Assembly (NCBI GenBank): GCA_019232735.1
Contig: JAFANL010000236.1
Span: 1-11,889, forward strand
Length of the DNA stretch: 11,889 nt
DNA from: Aquitalea sp.
GTDB taxonomy: Bacteria; Pseudomonadota; Gammaproteobacteria; Burkholderiales; Chromobacteriaceae
Direction of reading: 5' to 3'
Positions 1 to 7,451 of the stretch are shown here, piece by piece. Each line of letters opens with the position of its first letter. The stretch's first letter is position 1. Below the pieces are notes generated by a model. It ran no database searches. It was not told the DNA's origin and worked only from the letters and a program-made list of their open reading frames with translations. Both the position numbers and the translations under genes were made by a program.

Positions 1-775
1 CGCCATCCACGCCATCGTATACCGAGATGATCTGGCCATGGATCGGGCTGTCCGGACTGTGCGGCACGTAGCTGACAAACTGCTCTTTGGGCGCCTTGAT
101 CAGGCGGTCGTCCACCAGGATCTCGCCGGCAACGCTGGTGATGTGCAAGGACTGGACATCACGGCCCAGCTTGTCGACCTGCACATCGCCGCCGTACATC
201 ACCTCATAACCCAGGTTTTCCTTGGTGTCAGGGTCGATCAGGGGTTTGCCGGTGCGATATACCTGCCAGTTTCCGGCCTCTTGGATGCCGCTGGCGTAGA
301 CCCGGTCGCCGGTACCAAAGGCAATGCGCTGTTCGGGGCCGGCAATCAGGCGCGGAGACAGGGAAAATTCCTCTTCATTCACCACCAGCGGGCGGCGCAG
401 GAAGGGTTCGATGGCCTTGGCCGGAATGCTGGAAATGGCCTGATCCATATCGGCCATGCGCACTTGTGGAGACAGCCGGACTTCACCCTGGCCCCCTTTT
501 TCCAGCGACAGCTGTGGCTGGCCGTTGACATAGCTCAGCACCAGCACATCGCCCGGATAAATCCAGTGCGGGTTCTTGACTTCGTTCTTGTTCATCCGCC
601 ACAGGCTGGGCCATTTCCATGGCGTCTTGAGGTAGCGACCGGAAATGCCCCACAACGTGTCACCCTTGACCACGGTATAGCGCGTGGGCGCATCGGCCTT
701 GAGGGTGAGCGTATCGGAAAAAGCCGGGAGAGCCAGCCCCAGAGACAAAGCAAGCGATATAATACTTTTACGCAT
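1..775 (-). CDS. LysM-domain secreted protein, C-terminus cut by window edge
   Basis: The gene reads leftward from an ATG at 775-773 and stays open to the window edge, giving about 258 residues with the C-terminus missing. Residues 1-20 form a signal peptide (two basic residues, then a Leu/Ala-rich core, likely cleavage after Ala-Phe-Ser), so the protein is exported. Residues about 33-80 are one LysM module: it starts YTVVKGDTLWGIS and ends with an IYPGDVLVL-type strand. LysM modules bind the glycan of peptidoglycan. The rest, about residues 95-258, matches my memory of the betaproteobacterial LysM protein usually found next to dprA and def, and has no catalytic motif I recognise. It is divergent from def. 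The start is the only Met that precedes the signal peptide; the ribosome site is weak (a GGGG run about 10 nt upstream). A cell-envelope structural or remodelling role is inferred; the LysM call itself is firm. Confidence 0.9.
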   Translation of the reverse strand, partial: MRKSIISLALSLGLALPAFSDTLTLKADAPTRYTVVKGDTLWGISGRYLKTPWKWPSLWRMNKNEVKNPHWIYPGDVLVLSYVNGQPQLSLEKGGQGEVRLSPQVRMADMDQAISSIPAKAIEPFLRRPLVVNEEEFSLSPRLIAGPEQRIAFGTGDRVYASGIQEAGNWQVYRTGKPLIDPDTKENLGYEVMYGGDVQVDKLGRDVQSLHITSVAGEILVDDRLIKAPKEQFVSYVPHSPDSPIHGQIISVYDGVDG

Positions 776-900
776 GAAAAATGCCCCAATATTGAGTGTA
801 ATGAGCGCCCGCAAGCGCTCTTTTGACAAACGAGCATGCGTCAGACACGTTCATTATCGGCGTGCTGATGGCATTACGACAACCTGGAGCAAGAAAACCG
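776..900. promoter_or_regulatory. Divergent promoter region between LysM gene and def
   Basis: This 125-bp gap separates two outward-reading genes and so must carry promoters for both. A perfect TTGACA -35-like hexamer lies at 823-828 on the plus strand, but no good -10 sits at 16-18 bp spacing; CATTAT at 852-857 is 23 bp away. On the minus strand TTGTCA (829-824) overlaps the same site. Just left of it is a 6-bp stem, GAGCGC (803-808) and GCGCTC (815-820), followed by TTTT. A GGAG at 886-889, 11 nt before the def ATG, is the likely ribosome site. Promoter positions are uncertain. Confidence 0.3.
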
Positions 901-1404
901 ATGGCGCTGCTGAACATTTTGCATTATCCGGATGCGCGTCTGCATACCGTGGCCACGCCGGTCGAGACTTTTGACGCCGCCTTGCAGACCCAGATCGACA
1001 ATATGTTCGACACCATGTACGAGGCCAAGGGCATCGGTCTGGCTGCCACCCAGGTGGACTACCACCAGCGTCTGGTGGTGATGGATATTTCCGAAGAACA
1101 CAATGAACGCCGTGTGTTCATCAACCCGGTGATCGTGGAAAAAGAAGGCGAAACCGTTTACGAAGAAGGCTGTCTGTCCGTCCCGGGCATTTACGACAAG
1201 GTGACCCGCGCCGAGCGCGTCAAGGTCCGCGCCCAGGATGCCACCGGCAAGGTGTTCGAACTGGAAGCCGATGGTTTGCTGGCCATCTGTGTGCAGCATG
1301 AAATCGATCATCTGGATGGCAAGGTCTTTGTCGAATACCTGTCCGAACTGAAGCAGGGCCGCATTCGCACCAAGCTGAAAAAGCGCGAAAAACAAAATAT
1401 GTGA
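901..1404 (+). CDS. def: Peptide deformylase
   Basis: This cytoplasmic metalloenzyme removes the formyl group from the N-terminal Met of nascent proteins, usually with Fe2+ or Zn2+. The 167 residues match the usual length. All three family motifs are intact: GIGLAATQ at 44-51, EGCLS at 89-93 with metal ligand Cys91, and HEIDH at 133-137 with ligands His133 and His137 and catalytic Glu134. A basic tail (KLKKREKQNM) is common in proteobacterial deformylases. The frame is open upstream to a TTG at 823, but the ATG at 901 gives the canonical MALLNILHYPD start and has a GGAG 11 nt upstream. It is the first gene of the plus-strand block; fmt follows after 211 bp, so the two may have separate promoters although their reactions are paired. 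Confidence 0.98.
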   Translation: MALLNILHYPDARLHTVATPVETFDAALQTQIDNMFDTMYEAKGIGLAATQVDYHQRLVVMDISEEHNERRVFINPVIVEKEGETVYEEGCLSVPGIYDKVTRAERVKVRAQDATGKVFELEADGLLAICVQHEIDHLDGKVFVEYLSELKQGRIRTKLKKREKQNM

Positions 1405-1444
1405 TGCATGATGCCCGCAGTGTCAGGCTGCGGCTAGGGTCGAT

Positions 1445-1468
1445 AAAGACAGGCCGTGCCTTGTCTTT
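1445..1468 (+). other. Hairpin in the def-fmt spacer
   Basis: AAAGACAGGC (1445-1454) can pair with GCCTTGTCTTT (1458-1468) around a CGT loop, giving ten base pairs with one bulged T. No U-run follows, so it is not a classical terminator. A weaker 6-bp stem (CCGCAG 1415-1420, CTGCGG 1428-1433) lies just upstream. The rest of the 1405-1615 spacer shows no open gene or tRNA. Confidence 0.35.
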
Positions 1469-1579
1469 GCCGGCTGCTGATTAAAGTGATTTGGCAAGGA
1501 ATGCAGGCACCGGCACCGCCGGGCCTTTGCAGTCCGGTGACTGATTCCACCGCCTTCCCGTCTAGTCCCAATCCCCCCG

Positions 1580-1606
1580 CCCTTGCCCCGCAAGGGAGCC
1601 TCTTGC
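1580..1606 (+). promoter_or_regulatory. Competing hairpins in the fmt leader
   Basis: CCCTTGC (1580-1586) pairs perfectly with GCAAGGG (1590-1596) around a CCC loop. The same GCAAG (1590-1594) can instead pair with CTTGC (1602-1606), which abuts the presumed fmt ribosome site AGGT (1607-1610). The two structures exclude each other. That would allow control of fmt translation or transcription, but nothing beyond the base pairing supports it. Confidence 0.3.
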
Positions 1607-1615
1607 AGGTTGACG

Positions 1616-2545
1616 ATGAAATTGATTTTTGCCGGTACGCCGGAATTTGCTGCTGCCGCCTTGCGTACCTTGCTGGCTGCAGGTCACGAGATCGCCCTGG
1701 TGCTGACCCAGCCGGATCGTCCGGCCGGGCGTGGCATGAAGCTCAAACCCAGCCCGGTCAAGGAAGTGGCGCTGGAGCACGGCCTGCGTGTGGAGCAGCC
1801 GTTGTCGCTGAAGACCGAAGAAGCCCAGGCCATGCTGCGCGAGATCGGTGCCGAGCTGATGGTGGTGGCGGCTTACGGCCTGCTGCTGCCCAAGGCCGTG
1901 CTGGACATCCCGCCGCGTGGCTGCCTGAACATCCATGCCTCGCTGCTGCCGCGCTGGCGCGGTGCCGCCCCCATCCAGCGCGCCATTCTGGCGGGCGACA
2001 CCGAAACCGGCATTACCATCATGCAGATGGATGTGGGCCTGGATACCGGTGCCATGCTGTCCGTCCATCCGCTGGCCATTGCGGATGACGATACTGCGGC
2101 CAGTCTGCATGACAAGCTGGCGACCTGCGGTGCTGCGGCCATTGTCAGCACCTTGGGCACGCTGGATGCACTGACTGCAGCCGCCCAGCCGGAACAGGGC
2201 GTGACGTACGCCCACAAGCTCACCAAGGCCGAGGCCGAGGTGGACTGGACACGGTCCGCCGCCGATATCGCGCGCGCCATCCGGGCCTATAACCCCGCTC
2301 CCGGTGCCTTTACCCAGCTGGCCGGCGAGCCGCTCAAACTGTGGTCGGCCCATGCCGTGGCCGGGCAGGGCGAAGCCGGCGTGGTGCTGCGTGCCGATGC
2401 CGAGGGTGTGGTGGTGGGCTGTGGCGAGGGCCTGGTGGTGCTGACCCAACTGCAGGCTGCGGGTGGCAAGCGACTGGGCGCGCGTGATTTTGCCGCCGGA
2501 CGTGCCACGCTGGTGGGAACCAGGCTGGGGCAGTCAGCGTCATAA
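1616..2545 (+). CDS. fmt: Methionyl-tRNA formyltransferase
   Basis: The enzyme moves a formyl group from 10-formyl-tetrahydrofolate to Met-tRNAfMet, making the initiator used in bacterial translation. The 309 residues are the normal length. The N-terminal Rossmann-like transferase domain starts MKLIFAGTPEFA. It carries the catalytic triad: Asn105 and His107 in the LNIHASLLPRWRGAAPIQ block and Asp143 in VGLDTG, equivalent to E. coli Asn106, His108 and Asp144. The C-terminal domain, from about residue 205, is the OB-like tRNA-binding part. The ATG at 1616 is chosen because it gives the canonical N-terminus and has AGGT 5 nt upstream; the frame is open to a TTG at 1583, but those extra residues are not family-like. 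Its partner def is upstream and htpX starts 27 nt after its stop. Confidence 0.98.
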   Translation: MKLIFAGTPEFAAAALRTLLAAGHEIALVLTQPDRPAGRGMKLKPSPVKEVALEHGLRVEQPLSLKTEEAQAMLREIGAELMVVAAYGLLLPKAVLDIPPRGCLNIHASLLPRWRGAAPIQRAILAGDTETGITIMQMDVGLDTGAMLSVHPLAIADDDTAASLHDKLATCGAAAIVSTLGTLDALTAAAQPEQGVTYAHKLTKAEAEVDWTRSAADIARAIRAYNPAPGAFTQLAGEPLKLWSAHAVAGQGEAGVVLRADAEGVVVGCGEGLVVLTQLQAAGGKRLGARDFAAGRATLVGTRLGQSAS

Positions 2546-2560
2546 CTGGCTGGCGAAGCT

Positions 2561-2567
2561 AAGGAGG
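2561..2567 (+). promoter_or_regulatory. Strong ribosome binding site fixing the htpX GTG start
   Basis: AAGGAGG lies 5 nt before the GTG at 2573. It is the strongest Shine-Dalgarno match of the plus-strand block and decides the non-ATG start of htpX. Confidence 0.8.
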
Positions 2568-2572
2568 GTGGT

Positions 2573-3424
2573 GTGAACAATCTGTTCAAGACAGCCGTGT
2601 TGATGGCCGGTTTTGTGGCCTTTCTCGGCATCATTGGTGCCATGATCGGTGGCAAGAGCGGCCTGTTGCTGGCGCTGCTGTTTGCTGGTGGCATGAATCT
2701 GTTTGCCTATTGGAATTCCGACCAGATGGTGTTGCGCATGTACAACGCGCAAGAGGTGGATGCCCAGTCGGCGCCCGAGTTTTACGGTCTGGTGGCCGAG
2801 CTGGCGCAGCGTGCCGGCCTGCCCATGCCGCGGGTCTATGTGATTCACGAAGAGCAGCCCAATGCCTTTGCCACCGGCCGTGATCCGCAACACGCCGCCG
2901 TGGCGGCCACGACCGGCATCATGCGCATGCTGGACTACCGCGAGCTGCGTGGGGTGATGGCACACGAACTGGCCCATGTCCGGCATCGTGACACCCTGAT
3001 CTCCACCCTATCCGCCACCATGGCAGGTGCGGTGTCGGCCCTGGCCAACTTTGCCATGTTCTTTGGTGGCCGCGACGAGAATGGCCGCCCGGTCAATCCG
3101 CTGGCCGGCATTCTGGTGGCCATTCTGGCACCGCTGGCGGCCAGCGTGATCCAGATGGCCATTTCCAGGGCCCGTGAGTTCGAGGCCGATCGTGGTGGTG
3201 CCGAGATTTCCGGCGATCCGCTGGCTTTGGCTGCAGCGCTGCAGAAGATTGAGTACTACGCTCAGGGTATTGCCATGCCAACCGCACAGGCTCACCCGGA
3301 AACGGCGCAGATGATGATCATCAACCCGCTGGCCGGGCTGAACATGGGCGAGCTGTTCCGCACCCATCCGCACACCGAGGAGCGTATTGCCCGCTTGCAC
3401 GCTATGGCGCGCGGCGTGCGCTGA
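2573..3424 (+). CDS. htpX: Membrane zinc metalloprotease HtpX
   Basis: HtpX is an M48-family protease in the inner membrane that degrades damaged or misfolded membrane proteins together with FtsH. The 283 residues match the family. Two N-terminal membrane segments cover about residues 4-23 and 29-47, and two more about 143-164 and 177-197. The zinc site is HELAH at 131-135 (His131, His135, catalytic Glu132). The third ligand is Glu202 of the EFEAD motif, close after the last membrane segment. The start is a GTG with AAGGAGG 5 nt upstream; no better ATG exists. It sits 27 nt after fmt, so it is probably co-transcribed with it. E. coli htpX is a stress-responsive single gene; I see no obvious stress promoter here, though one could lie inside fmt. 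Confidence 0.97.
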   Translation: MNNLFKTAVLMAGFVAFLGIIGAMIGGKSGLLLALLFAGGMNLFAYWNSDQMVLRMYNAQEVDAQSAPEFYGLVAELAQRAGLPMPRVYVIHEEQPNAFATGRDPQHAAVAATTGIMRMLDYRELRGVMAHELAHVRHRDTLISTLSATMAGAVSALANFAMFFGGRDENGRPVNPLAGILVAILAPLAASVIQMAISRAREFEADRGGAEISGDPLALAAALQKIEYYAQGIAMPTAQAHPETAQMMIINPLAGLNMGELFRTHPHTEERIARLHAMARGVR

Positions 3425-3457
3425 ACGTATCATGCGCCTCTGTTGATATTCATGACG

Positions 3458-3489
3458 GGCCGGTGCCGCAAGCGGCAAGCGGCCGTTTT
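3458..3489 (+). terminator. Possible terminator after htpX
   Basis: An outer stem GGCCG (3458-3462) with CGGCC (3480-3484) encloses an inner stem TGCC (3464-3467) with GGCA (3474-3477), followed by G and TTTT (3486-3489). The stem is broken by a bulge and the U-run is short, so it may only weaken read-through into rsmB. Confidence 0.45.
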
Positions 3490-3492
3490 CAT

Positions 3493-3520
3493 ACGGCGAG
3501 CACCCCAGTCCTCGCCGTTT
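3493..3520 (+). terminator. Second hairpin upstream of rsmB
   Basis: ACGGCGAG (3493-3500) pairs perfectly with CTCGCCGT (3511-3518) over a 10-nt loop, followed by two more T and, 6 nt on, an ATTTTAA stretch. It follows the first hairpin by only 4 nt. It could be a second terminator or a leader structure of rsmB, whose AAGG ribosome site begins 11 nt after the stem. Confidence 0.4.
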
Positions 3521-3539
3521 GCCATTTTAAGGTTTTGAC

Positions 3540-4787
3540 ATGCATCGCATACAGCAACTGGCCGCCGACGTGCTGGGCCAGGTGGAATCCGGCCACACCC
3601 TGACCGAGGCCTTGGCCCAGGCACAGCGCAGCGAACTGACGCCACAGGAGCGTGCCGCCCTGCAGGACATTTGCTATGGCAGCCTGCGTCAGCTGGCACG
3701 CTTGCGCTTCTGGCTGCGCCGGCTGGTACCCAAGGCCTTGCCGGAGCCCAAGCTGGAGCGTGTGCTGCTGGTGGCGCTGTACCAGCTGGTGTATACCCGT
3801 GCCGCTGACTACGCCATCGTCAACGAGGCGGTGACGCTGGCCGAGCGACTGGCACGTGGCAAGTTCAAGGCACTGGTCAATGGCGTGCTGCGCAATTTCC
3901 TGCGCCAGCGTGAGGAAATGCTGCGTCTGGCGGACAAGGATCTGGAAGCCGCCACCAATCATCCACGCTGGTGGATCAAGGCGGTGCAGCAAGCCTATCC
4001 GCAGGAATGGGCGTCGGTGCTGGAGTGGAACAACAGCCATCCTCCGATGACGTTGCGGGTCAATACCCGCAAGAGCACGGTGGCGGACTATCTGTCCCAG
4101 TTGCAAGCGCTGGGTATGGCGGCCACGGCGCTGGACGCCAGCAGTGGCATCCAGCTGGAAAAACCGGTCAATGTGCGCGAACTGCCGGGTTTTGCCGATG
4201 GGGTGGTGTCGGTGCAGGACTGGGGCGCACAGCGTGCCGCCACCCTGCTGGATTTGCAGGCCGGCCAGCGCGTGCTGGACGCCTGTGCCGCACCGGGAGG
4301 CAAGACCTGCCATATGCTGGAGCTGGCCGACGTGCAGCTCACCGCACTGGATATCGATCCACAGCGCCTGGCCCGTGTCGCGGAAAACCTGCAGCGCGGC
4401 GGTTTGCAAGCCAGCCTGCAGGCTGCCGATGCCAGTCAGACCACCGGCTGGTGGGATGGGCAGCCCTTCGACCGCATTCTGGCCGACGTGCCTTGCTCGG
4501 CTTCCGGTGTGGTGCGCCGCCATCCGGACATCAAGTGGCTGCGCCGTCCCGGCGATTTTGCCACCCTGGCGCGCCAGCAGGCGCAGATGGTTGACACGCT
4601 GTGGGGGCTACTCGCTTCCGGTGGCAAAATGCTTTACGCTACGTGCTCGATTTTTCCGGAAGAAAACCAGCAGCAGCTGACGGCATTCCTGGCGCGCCAT
4701 TCCGATGCCGCCTGCCTGGAGCAACAACAGCTGCTGCCCTGTGCGCATCATGACGGTTTCTATTACGCGCTGCTTGCGAAGCATTAG
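3540..4787 (+). CDS. rsmB: 16S rRNA (cytosine-967-C5)-methyltransferase RsmB
   Basis: RsmB (Sun, Fmu) uses S-adenosylmethionine to methylate C5 of cytosine 967 in 16S rRNA. The 415 residues show the two expected parts. Residues about 1-140 are a NusB-like helical RNA-binding domain; about 165-412 are the Rossmann methyltransferase. Visible motifs are the SAM loop LDACAAPGGKT (246-256), Asp271 after strand 2, and motif IV DVPCSASGVVRRHPDIKW with Asp316 and Cys319. Motif VI YATCSIFPEEN carries Cys369, the residue that attacks the base in this family; Cys319 helps release the product. The ATG has AAGG 7 nt upstream. The 3' end overlaps the next gene by 38 nt. Membership in the def-fmt-rsmB cluster is widely conserved in proteobacteria and supports the assignment. 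Confidence 0.97.
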   Translation: MHRIQQLAADVLGQVESGHTLTEALAQAQRSELTPQERAALQDICYGSLRQLARLRFWLRRLVPKALPEPKLERVLLVALYQLVYTRAADYAIVNEAVTLAERLARGKFKALVNGVLRNFLRQREEMLRLADKDLEAATNHPRWWIKAVQQAYPQEWASVLEWNNSHPPMTLRVNTRKSTVADYLSQLQALGMAATALDASSGIQLEKPVNVRELPGFADGVVSVQDWGAQRAATLLDLQAGQRVLDACAAPGGKTCHMLELADVQLTALDIDPQRLARVAENLQRGGLQASLQAADASQTTGWWDGQPFDRILADVPCSASGVVRRHPDIKWLRRPGDFATLARQQAQMVDTLWGLLASGGKMLYATCSIFPEENQQQLTAFLARHSDAACLEQQQLLPCAHHDGFYYALLAKH

Positions 4788-5346
4788 CCTGCTGTTATGG
4801 CTACTGGTCTGTGCCGTGAATACGGCGCAGGCCGATGGCATTCTTGCGCGCCGTGCCGATGCGGAGCTGACATCCGACGGCCAGTTGGCGCTAAGCACCC
4901 GTTTTCAGACCAAACTATCCAGCAGCCTGAGTGATGCGCTGGAGCAGGGCGTCACCCTGACTTTCCGGCTGGAGTTCGAACTCACCCGGCCGCGCAGCAC
5001 CGCCTATTACCTGAACCTGAAAGAATGGTTCGAGCCGCATGCCAGCCTGGCTTTCAAGCTGTCCTACCAGTCGCTGACCAGCCGTTATCGCATCACCATC
5101 GGCAGTTTTTCAAATTATTACCGTTCCCTCAGCGAAGCCATGGGGGCACTGGGTTCGATTCAGGACTGGCGCGTATTGCAAAGCGGTGCGCTGGATCCGC
5201 ACAGCCCGGGCAGCGTGGCAGGCCGGGTAAGGCTGGTGCTGGATATCAGTGAACTGCCCAAACCCTTCCAGCTCAATGCGCTGGGTTCCGGGGAGTGGAG
5301 CCTGTCTTCCAACTGGACCGCCATCAACATGAAAGATGGTGGCTGA
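4750..5346 (+). CDS. Secreted DUF4390 protein upstream of ntrY
   Basis: The product is about 198 residues. Residues 1-28 form a signal peptide: basic residues at 7 and 10, a Leu-rich core, and a likely cut after Ala-Gln-Ala, so the mature protein is periplasmic or envelope-bound. The mature part begins DGILARRADAEL. It looks rich in beta strands, with alternating patterns such as VTLTFRLEFELTR and FKLSYQSLTSRYRITIG, and has no catalytic motif. From memory it matches DUF4390, a family found directly before ntrY in betaproteobacteria; its function is unknown. ATG 4750 gives a full signal peptide and overlaps rsmB by 38 nt; a TTG at 4774 would shorten the overlap and still leave a signal sequence. 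No clear ribosome site is visible, so translation may depend on rsmB. Its stop shares a base with the ntrY ATG. A role linked to the sensor is inferred from position only. Confidence 0.85.
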   Translation: MTVSITRCLRSISLLLWLLVCAVNTAQADGILARRADAELTSDGQLALSTRFQTKLSSSLSDALEQGVTLTFRLEFELTRPRSTAYYLNLKEWFEPHASLAFKLSYQSLTSRYRITIGSFSNYYRSLSEAMGALGSIQDWRVLQSGALDPHSPGSVAGRVRLVLDISELPKPFQLNALGSGEWSLSSNWTAINMKDGG

Positions 5347-7451
5347 TGCGCTACGCGACCATCGCGCTGGCTACCCTGGGTGCCATCCTGCTGTACCTGC
5401 TGGCGGTGGCCACCGGCAATGCCTCCAAACTGGCCGAGTATTACTGGTGGGTGTTCGGGCTGAACAGCCTGCTGCTACTGGGTTTGCTGGCTGTTGTCGG
5501 GCGTCAGTTGCTGCGCCTGCGACAGCGGGTCAAGGGCCGCGTGTTCGGTGCCAAGCTGACACAGCGCATGGTGATGATGTTTTCCATCGTGGCCTTGGTG
5601 CCGGGTTTGCTGGTGTTTACCATCTCGGCCCAATTCCTGACGCGCAGTATCGAAAGCTGGTTTGACGTCCGGGTGGAGTCGGCGCTCGACCGGGGGCTGG
5701 ACCTGGGCAAGGGGGCGCTCAACTACGTACTGGAAGATGTGGGCCGCAAGGCGCGCGTGGTGCTGGATGATGTTGATGGCCTGCCCACGGCCATGCTCAC
5801 CTCGCGGCTGGAGCGTTTGCGCGAGCAACTGGGCCTGCGCGAGATTGCCGAATTCAACAAGACCGGCCAGCTGCTTAATTTTGCCAGCAGCAATCTGCAT
5901 CAGCTGCCACAAGCCCCGTCGCGCGATGTCATGCGCAGCCTCAAGCTGCGTCAGGTCAGCAAGAGCATTGAAAATGATGCCAATGGCCTGGCACTCAGGG
6001 TCTTGCTGCCCTACCGGACCGTGGATGGGGACTGGCGGGTTCTGCAAGTCGTGGGTGAGGCACCGCAGTCCATTGCCCGCGATGCCGAGCAGATCGATAG
6101 CGCCCGAGCCGAATACCATCAGCTACTGCTATCCCGTGACGGGCTGAAAACCTTCTACATGCTGACGCTGGCACTGGCCTGTCTGCTGGCACTGACCTCG
6201 GCGCTGGCGGTGGCATTGTTTTTGTCGGAACGCCTGTCCGCACCGCTGTCCGAGCTAGCCGCAGGTACCCGGGCGGTGGCCCAGGGGGACTTTTCCAAAC
6301 GCCATCCGGTTTATCGTCGTGACGAACTGGGCATGCTGACCACCTTGTTCAACCGCATGACCCAGCAGCTGGACGAGGCCCGCCAGAACGCCAACCAGAA
6401 CCAGCAGGCGCTGGAAAGCGGCAAACTTTATCTGGAAAGCATTCTGGCCAATCTGTCGGCCGGGGTGATCGCACTGGACGATGGCTGGCAACTGCGGGCA
6501 GCCAATACCAGTGCCGGCCGCATTCTGGGCGTGGATTTTTCCGAGCTGGCCGAACACCCGGTCAAGCGCTGGTCGACACTGGTGCCCGCCCTGATTCCAC
6601 TGGTGGATACCATGCTGCAGCATGGTGAGAACAAGCTGGAGGAAGAATGGCAAACCCAGCTTGAATACGTCACCGGACAAGGGGCGCGCAGCCTGCTGGT
6701 GCGCGGTGCCCGCTTGCCGGAACGCTCCGGAAGCGGTTATGTTGTGGTCTTCGACGATATTACCGAGCTGGGCCGGGCACAGCGGGATGCTGCGTGGGGC
6801 GAGGTGGCCAAGCGGCTGGCGCATGAAATCCGCAATCCGCTCACGCCCATCCAGCTGTCGGCAGAGCGTTTGGCCATGAAGCTGAGCGCCAAGCTGGATA
6901 CGGCAGACGCCGACATGCTCAAGCGTTCCACCGATACCATCATCAAACAGGTGGCCGCGCTGAAGAATATGGTGGATGCTTTCCGGGATTATGCGCGTGC
7001 ACCACGTACCAAGCTCGTTGAACTTGATCTCAATCAGGTAGTTCGGGAGGTTGCCACGCTGTATGAATCCAATCCGGCTGTTAAGATTGAACTGGAAGAC
7101 AGGCCGCTGATGATCATGGGGGATGCCGCTCTACTGCGGCAGGTATTGCATAACCTGATGCAGAATGCACAGGATGCGGTCCTTGACGTTGACATCCCGA
7201 TGATTCACATTAGCAGCCGACAAGAAGGAAGAAACGCGACCGTCTGCGTGCAGGACAATGGAGCGGGGTTCCCCTCCGACCTCCTGCCACGCGCGTTCGA
7301 ACCCTATGTGACCAGCAAGCCCAAGGGCACGGGGCTGGGACTGGCGGTGGTGAAAAAGATAGCGGAGGAACACCATGGTCAGGTCATATTGGGGAATGGC
7401 GAGCAGCAAGGCGCGCGCATTCTTCTCACCCTGCCATTGCTGGAGGCCTAA
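5346..7451 (+). CDS. ntrY: NtrY-type membrane sensor histidine kinase
   Basis: This 701-residue kinase has the NtrY layout. Three membrane segments lie near the N-terminus (about 4-22, 34-54 and 76-98). A periplasmic sensing region (about 105-268), a fourth membrane segment (269-293) and a HAMP linker (about 294-346) follow. A PAS-like domain (about 358-475) leads into the kinase core. There the H-box is RLAHEIRNPLTP with His493, the N-box is NLMQNAQD (603-610), G1 is DNGAG (637-641) and G2 is GTGLGL (661-666), so it should be active. The ATG at 5346 overlaps the preceding stop by one base; the frame is open to 5295, but that reading would overlap the DUF4390 gene more. Its own stop overlaps the ntrX start. 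Relatives act in nitrogen or redox/respiration control; the signal here is unknown. GC content drops within the ATPase domain. Confidence 0.93.
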   Translation: MRYATIALATLGAILLYLLAVATGNASKLAEYYWWVFGLNSLLLLGLLAVVGRQLLRLRQRVKGRVFGAKLTQRMVMMFSIVALVPGLLVFTISAQFLTRSIESWFDVRVESALDRGLDLGKGALNYVLEDVGRKARVVLDDVDGLPTAMLTSRLERLREQLGLREIAEFNKTGQLLNFASSNLHQLPQAPSRDVMRSLKLRQVSKSIENDANGLALRVLLPYRTVDGDWRVLQVVGEAPQSIARDAEQIDSARAEYHQLLLSRDGLKTFYMLTLALACLLALTSALAVALFLSERLSAPLSELAAGTRAVAQGDFSKRHPVYRRDELGMLTTLFNRMTQQLDEARQNANQNQQALESGKLYLESILANLSAGVIALDDGWQLRAANTSAGRILGVDFSELAEHPVKRWSTLVPALIPLVDTMLQHGENKLEEEWQTQLEYVTGQGARSLLVRGARLPERSGSGYVVVFDDITELGRAQRDAAWGEVAKRLAHEIRNPLTPIQLSAERLAMKLSAKLDTADADMLKRSTDTIIKQVAALKNMVDAFRDYARAPRTKLVELDLNQVVREVATLYESNPAVKIELEDRPLMIMGDAALLRQVLHNLMQNAQDAVLDVDIPMIHISSRQEGRNATVCVQDNGAGFPSDLLPRAFEPYVTSKPKGTGLGLAVVKKIAEEHHGQVILGNGEQQGARILLTLPLLEA
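7442..7446 (+). promoter_or_regulatory. Ribosome binding site of ntrX inside the ntrY end
   Basis: GGAGG lies 4 nt before the ATG at 7451, which overlaps the ntrY stop as TAATG. This fixes the ntrX start and indicates coupled translation of kinase and regulator. Confidence 0.75.

Noticed and set aside
38..826. Plus-strand open frame of 262 codons at the left edge
   Set aside because: It is antisense to the LysM gene, whose signal peptide and LysM motif are clear on the minus strand.
823..900. Upstream TTG start extending def by 26 residues
   Set aside because: The extra residues are not family-like, and TTG 823 coincides with the TTGACA promoter-like hexamer; ATG 901 gives the canonical N-terminus.
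1583..1615. Upstream TTG start extending fmt by 11 residues
   Set aside because: It lies within the leader hairpin and lacks a ribosome site; MKLIFAGTPEF is the standard Fmt start.
3489..4523. Long open frame (344 codons) antisense to rsmB
   Set aside because: It is the reverse-strand shadow of rsmB: His/Gln/Leu-rich with no domain, while the opposite strand carries complete RsmB motifs.
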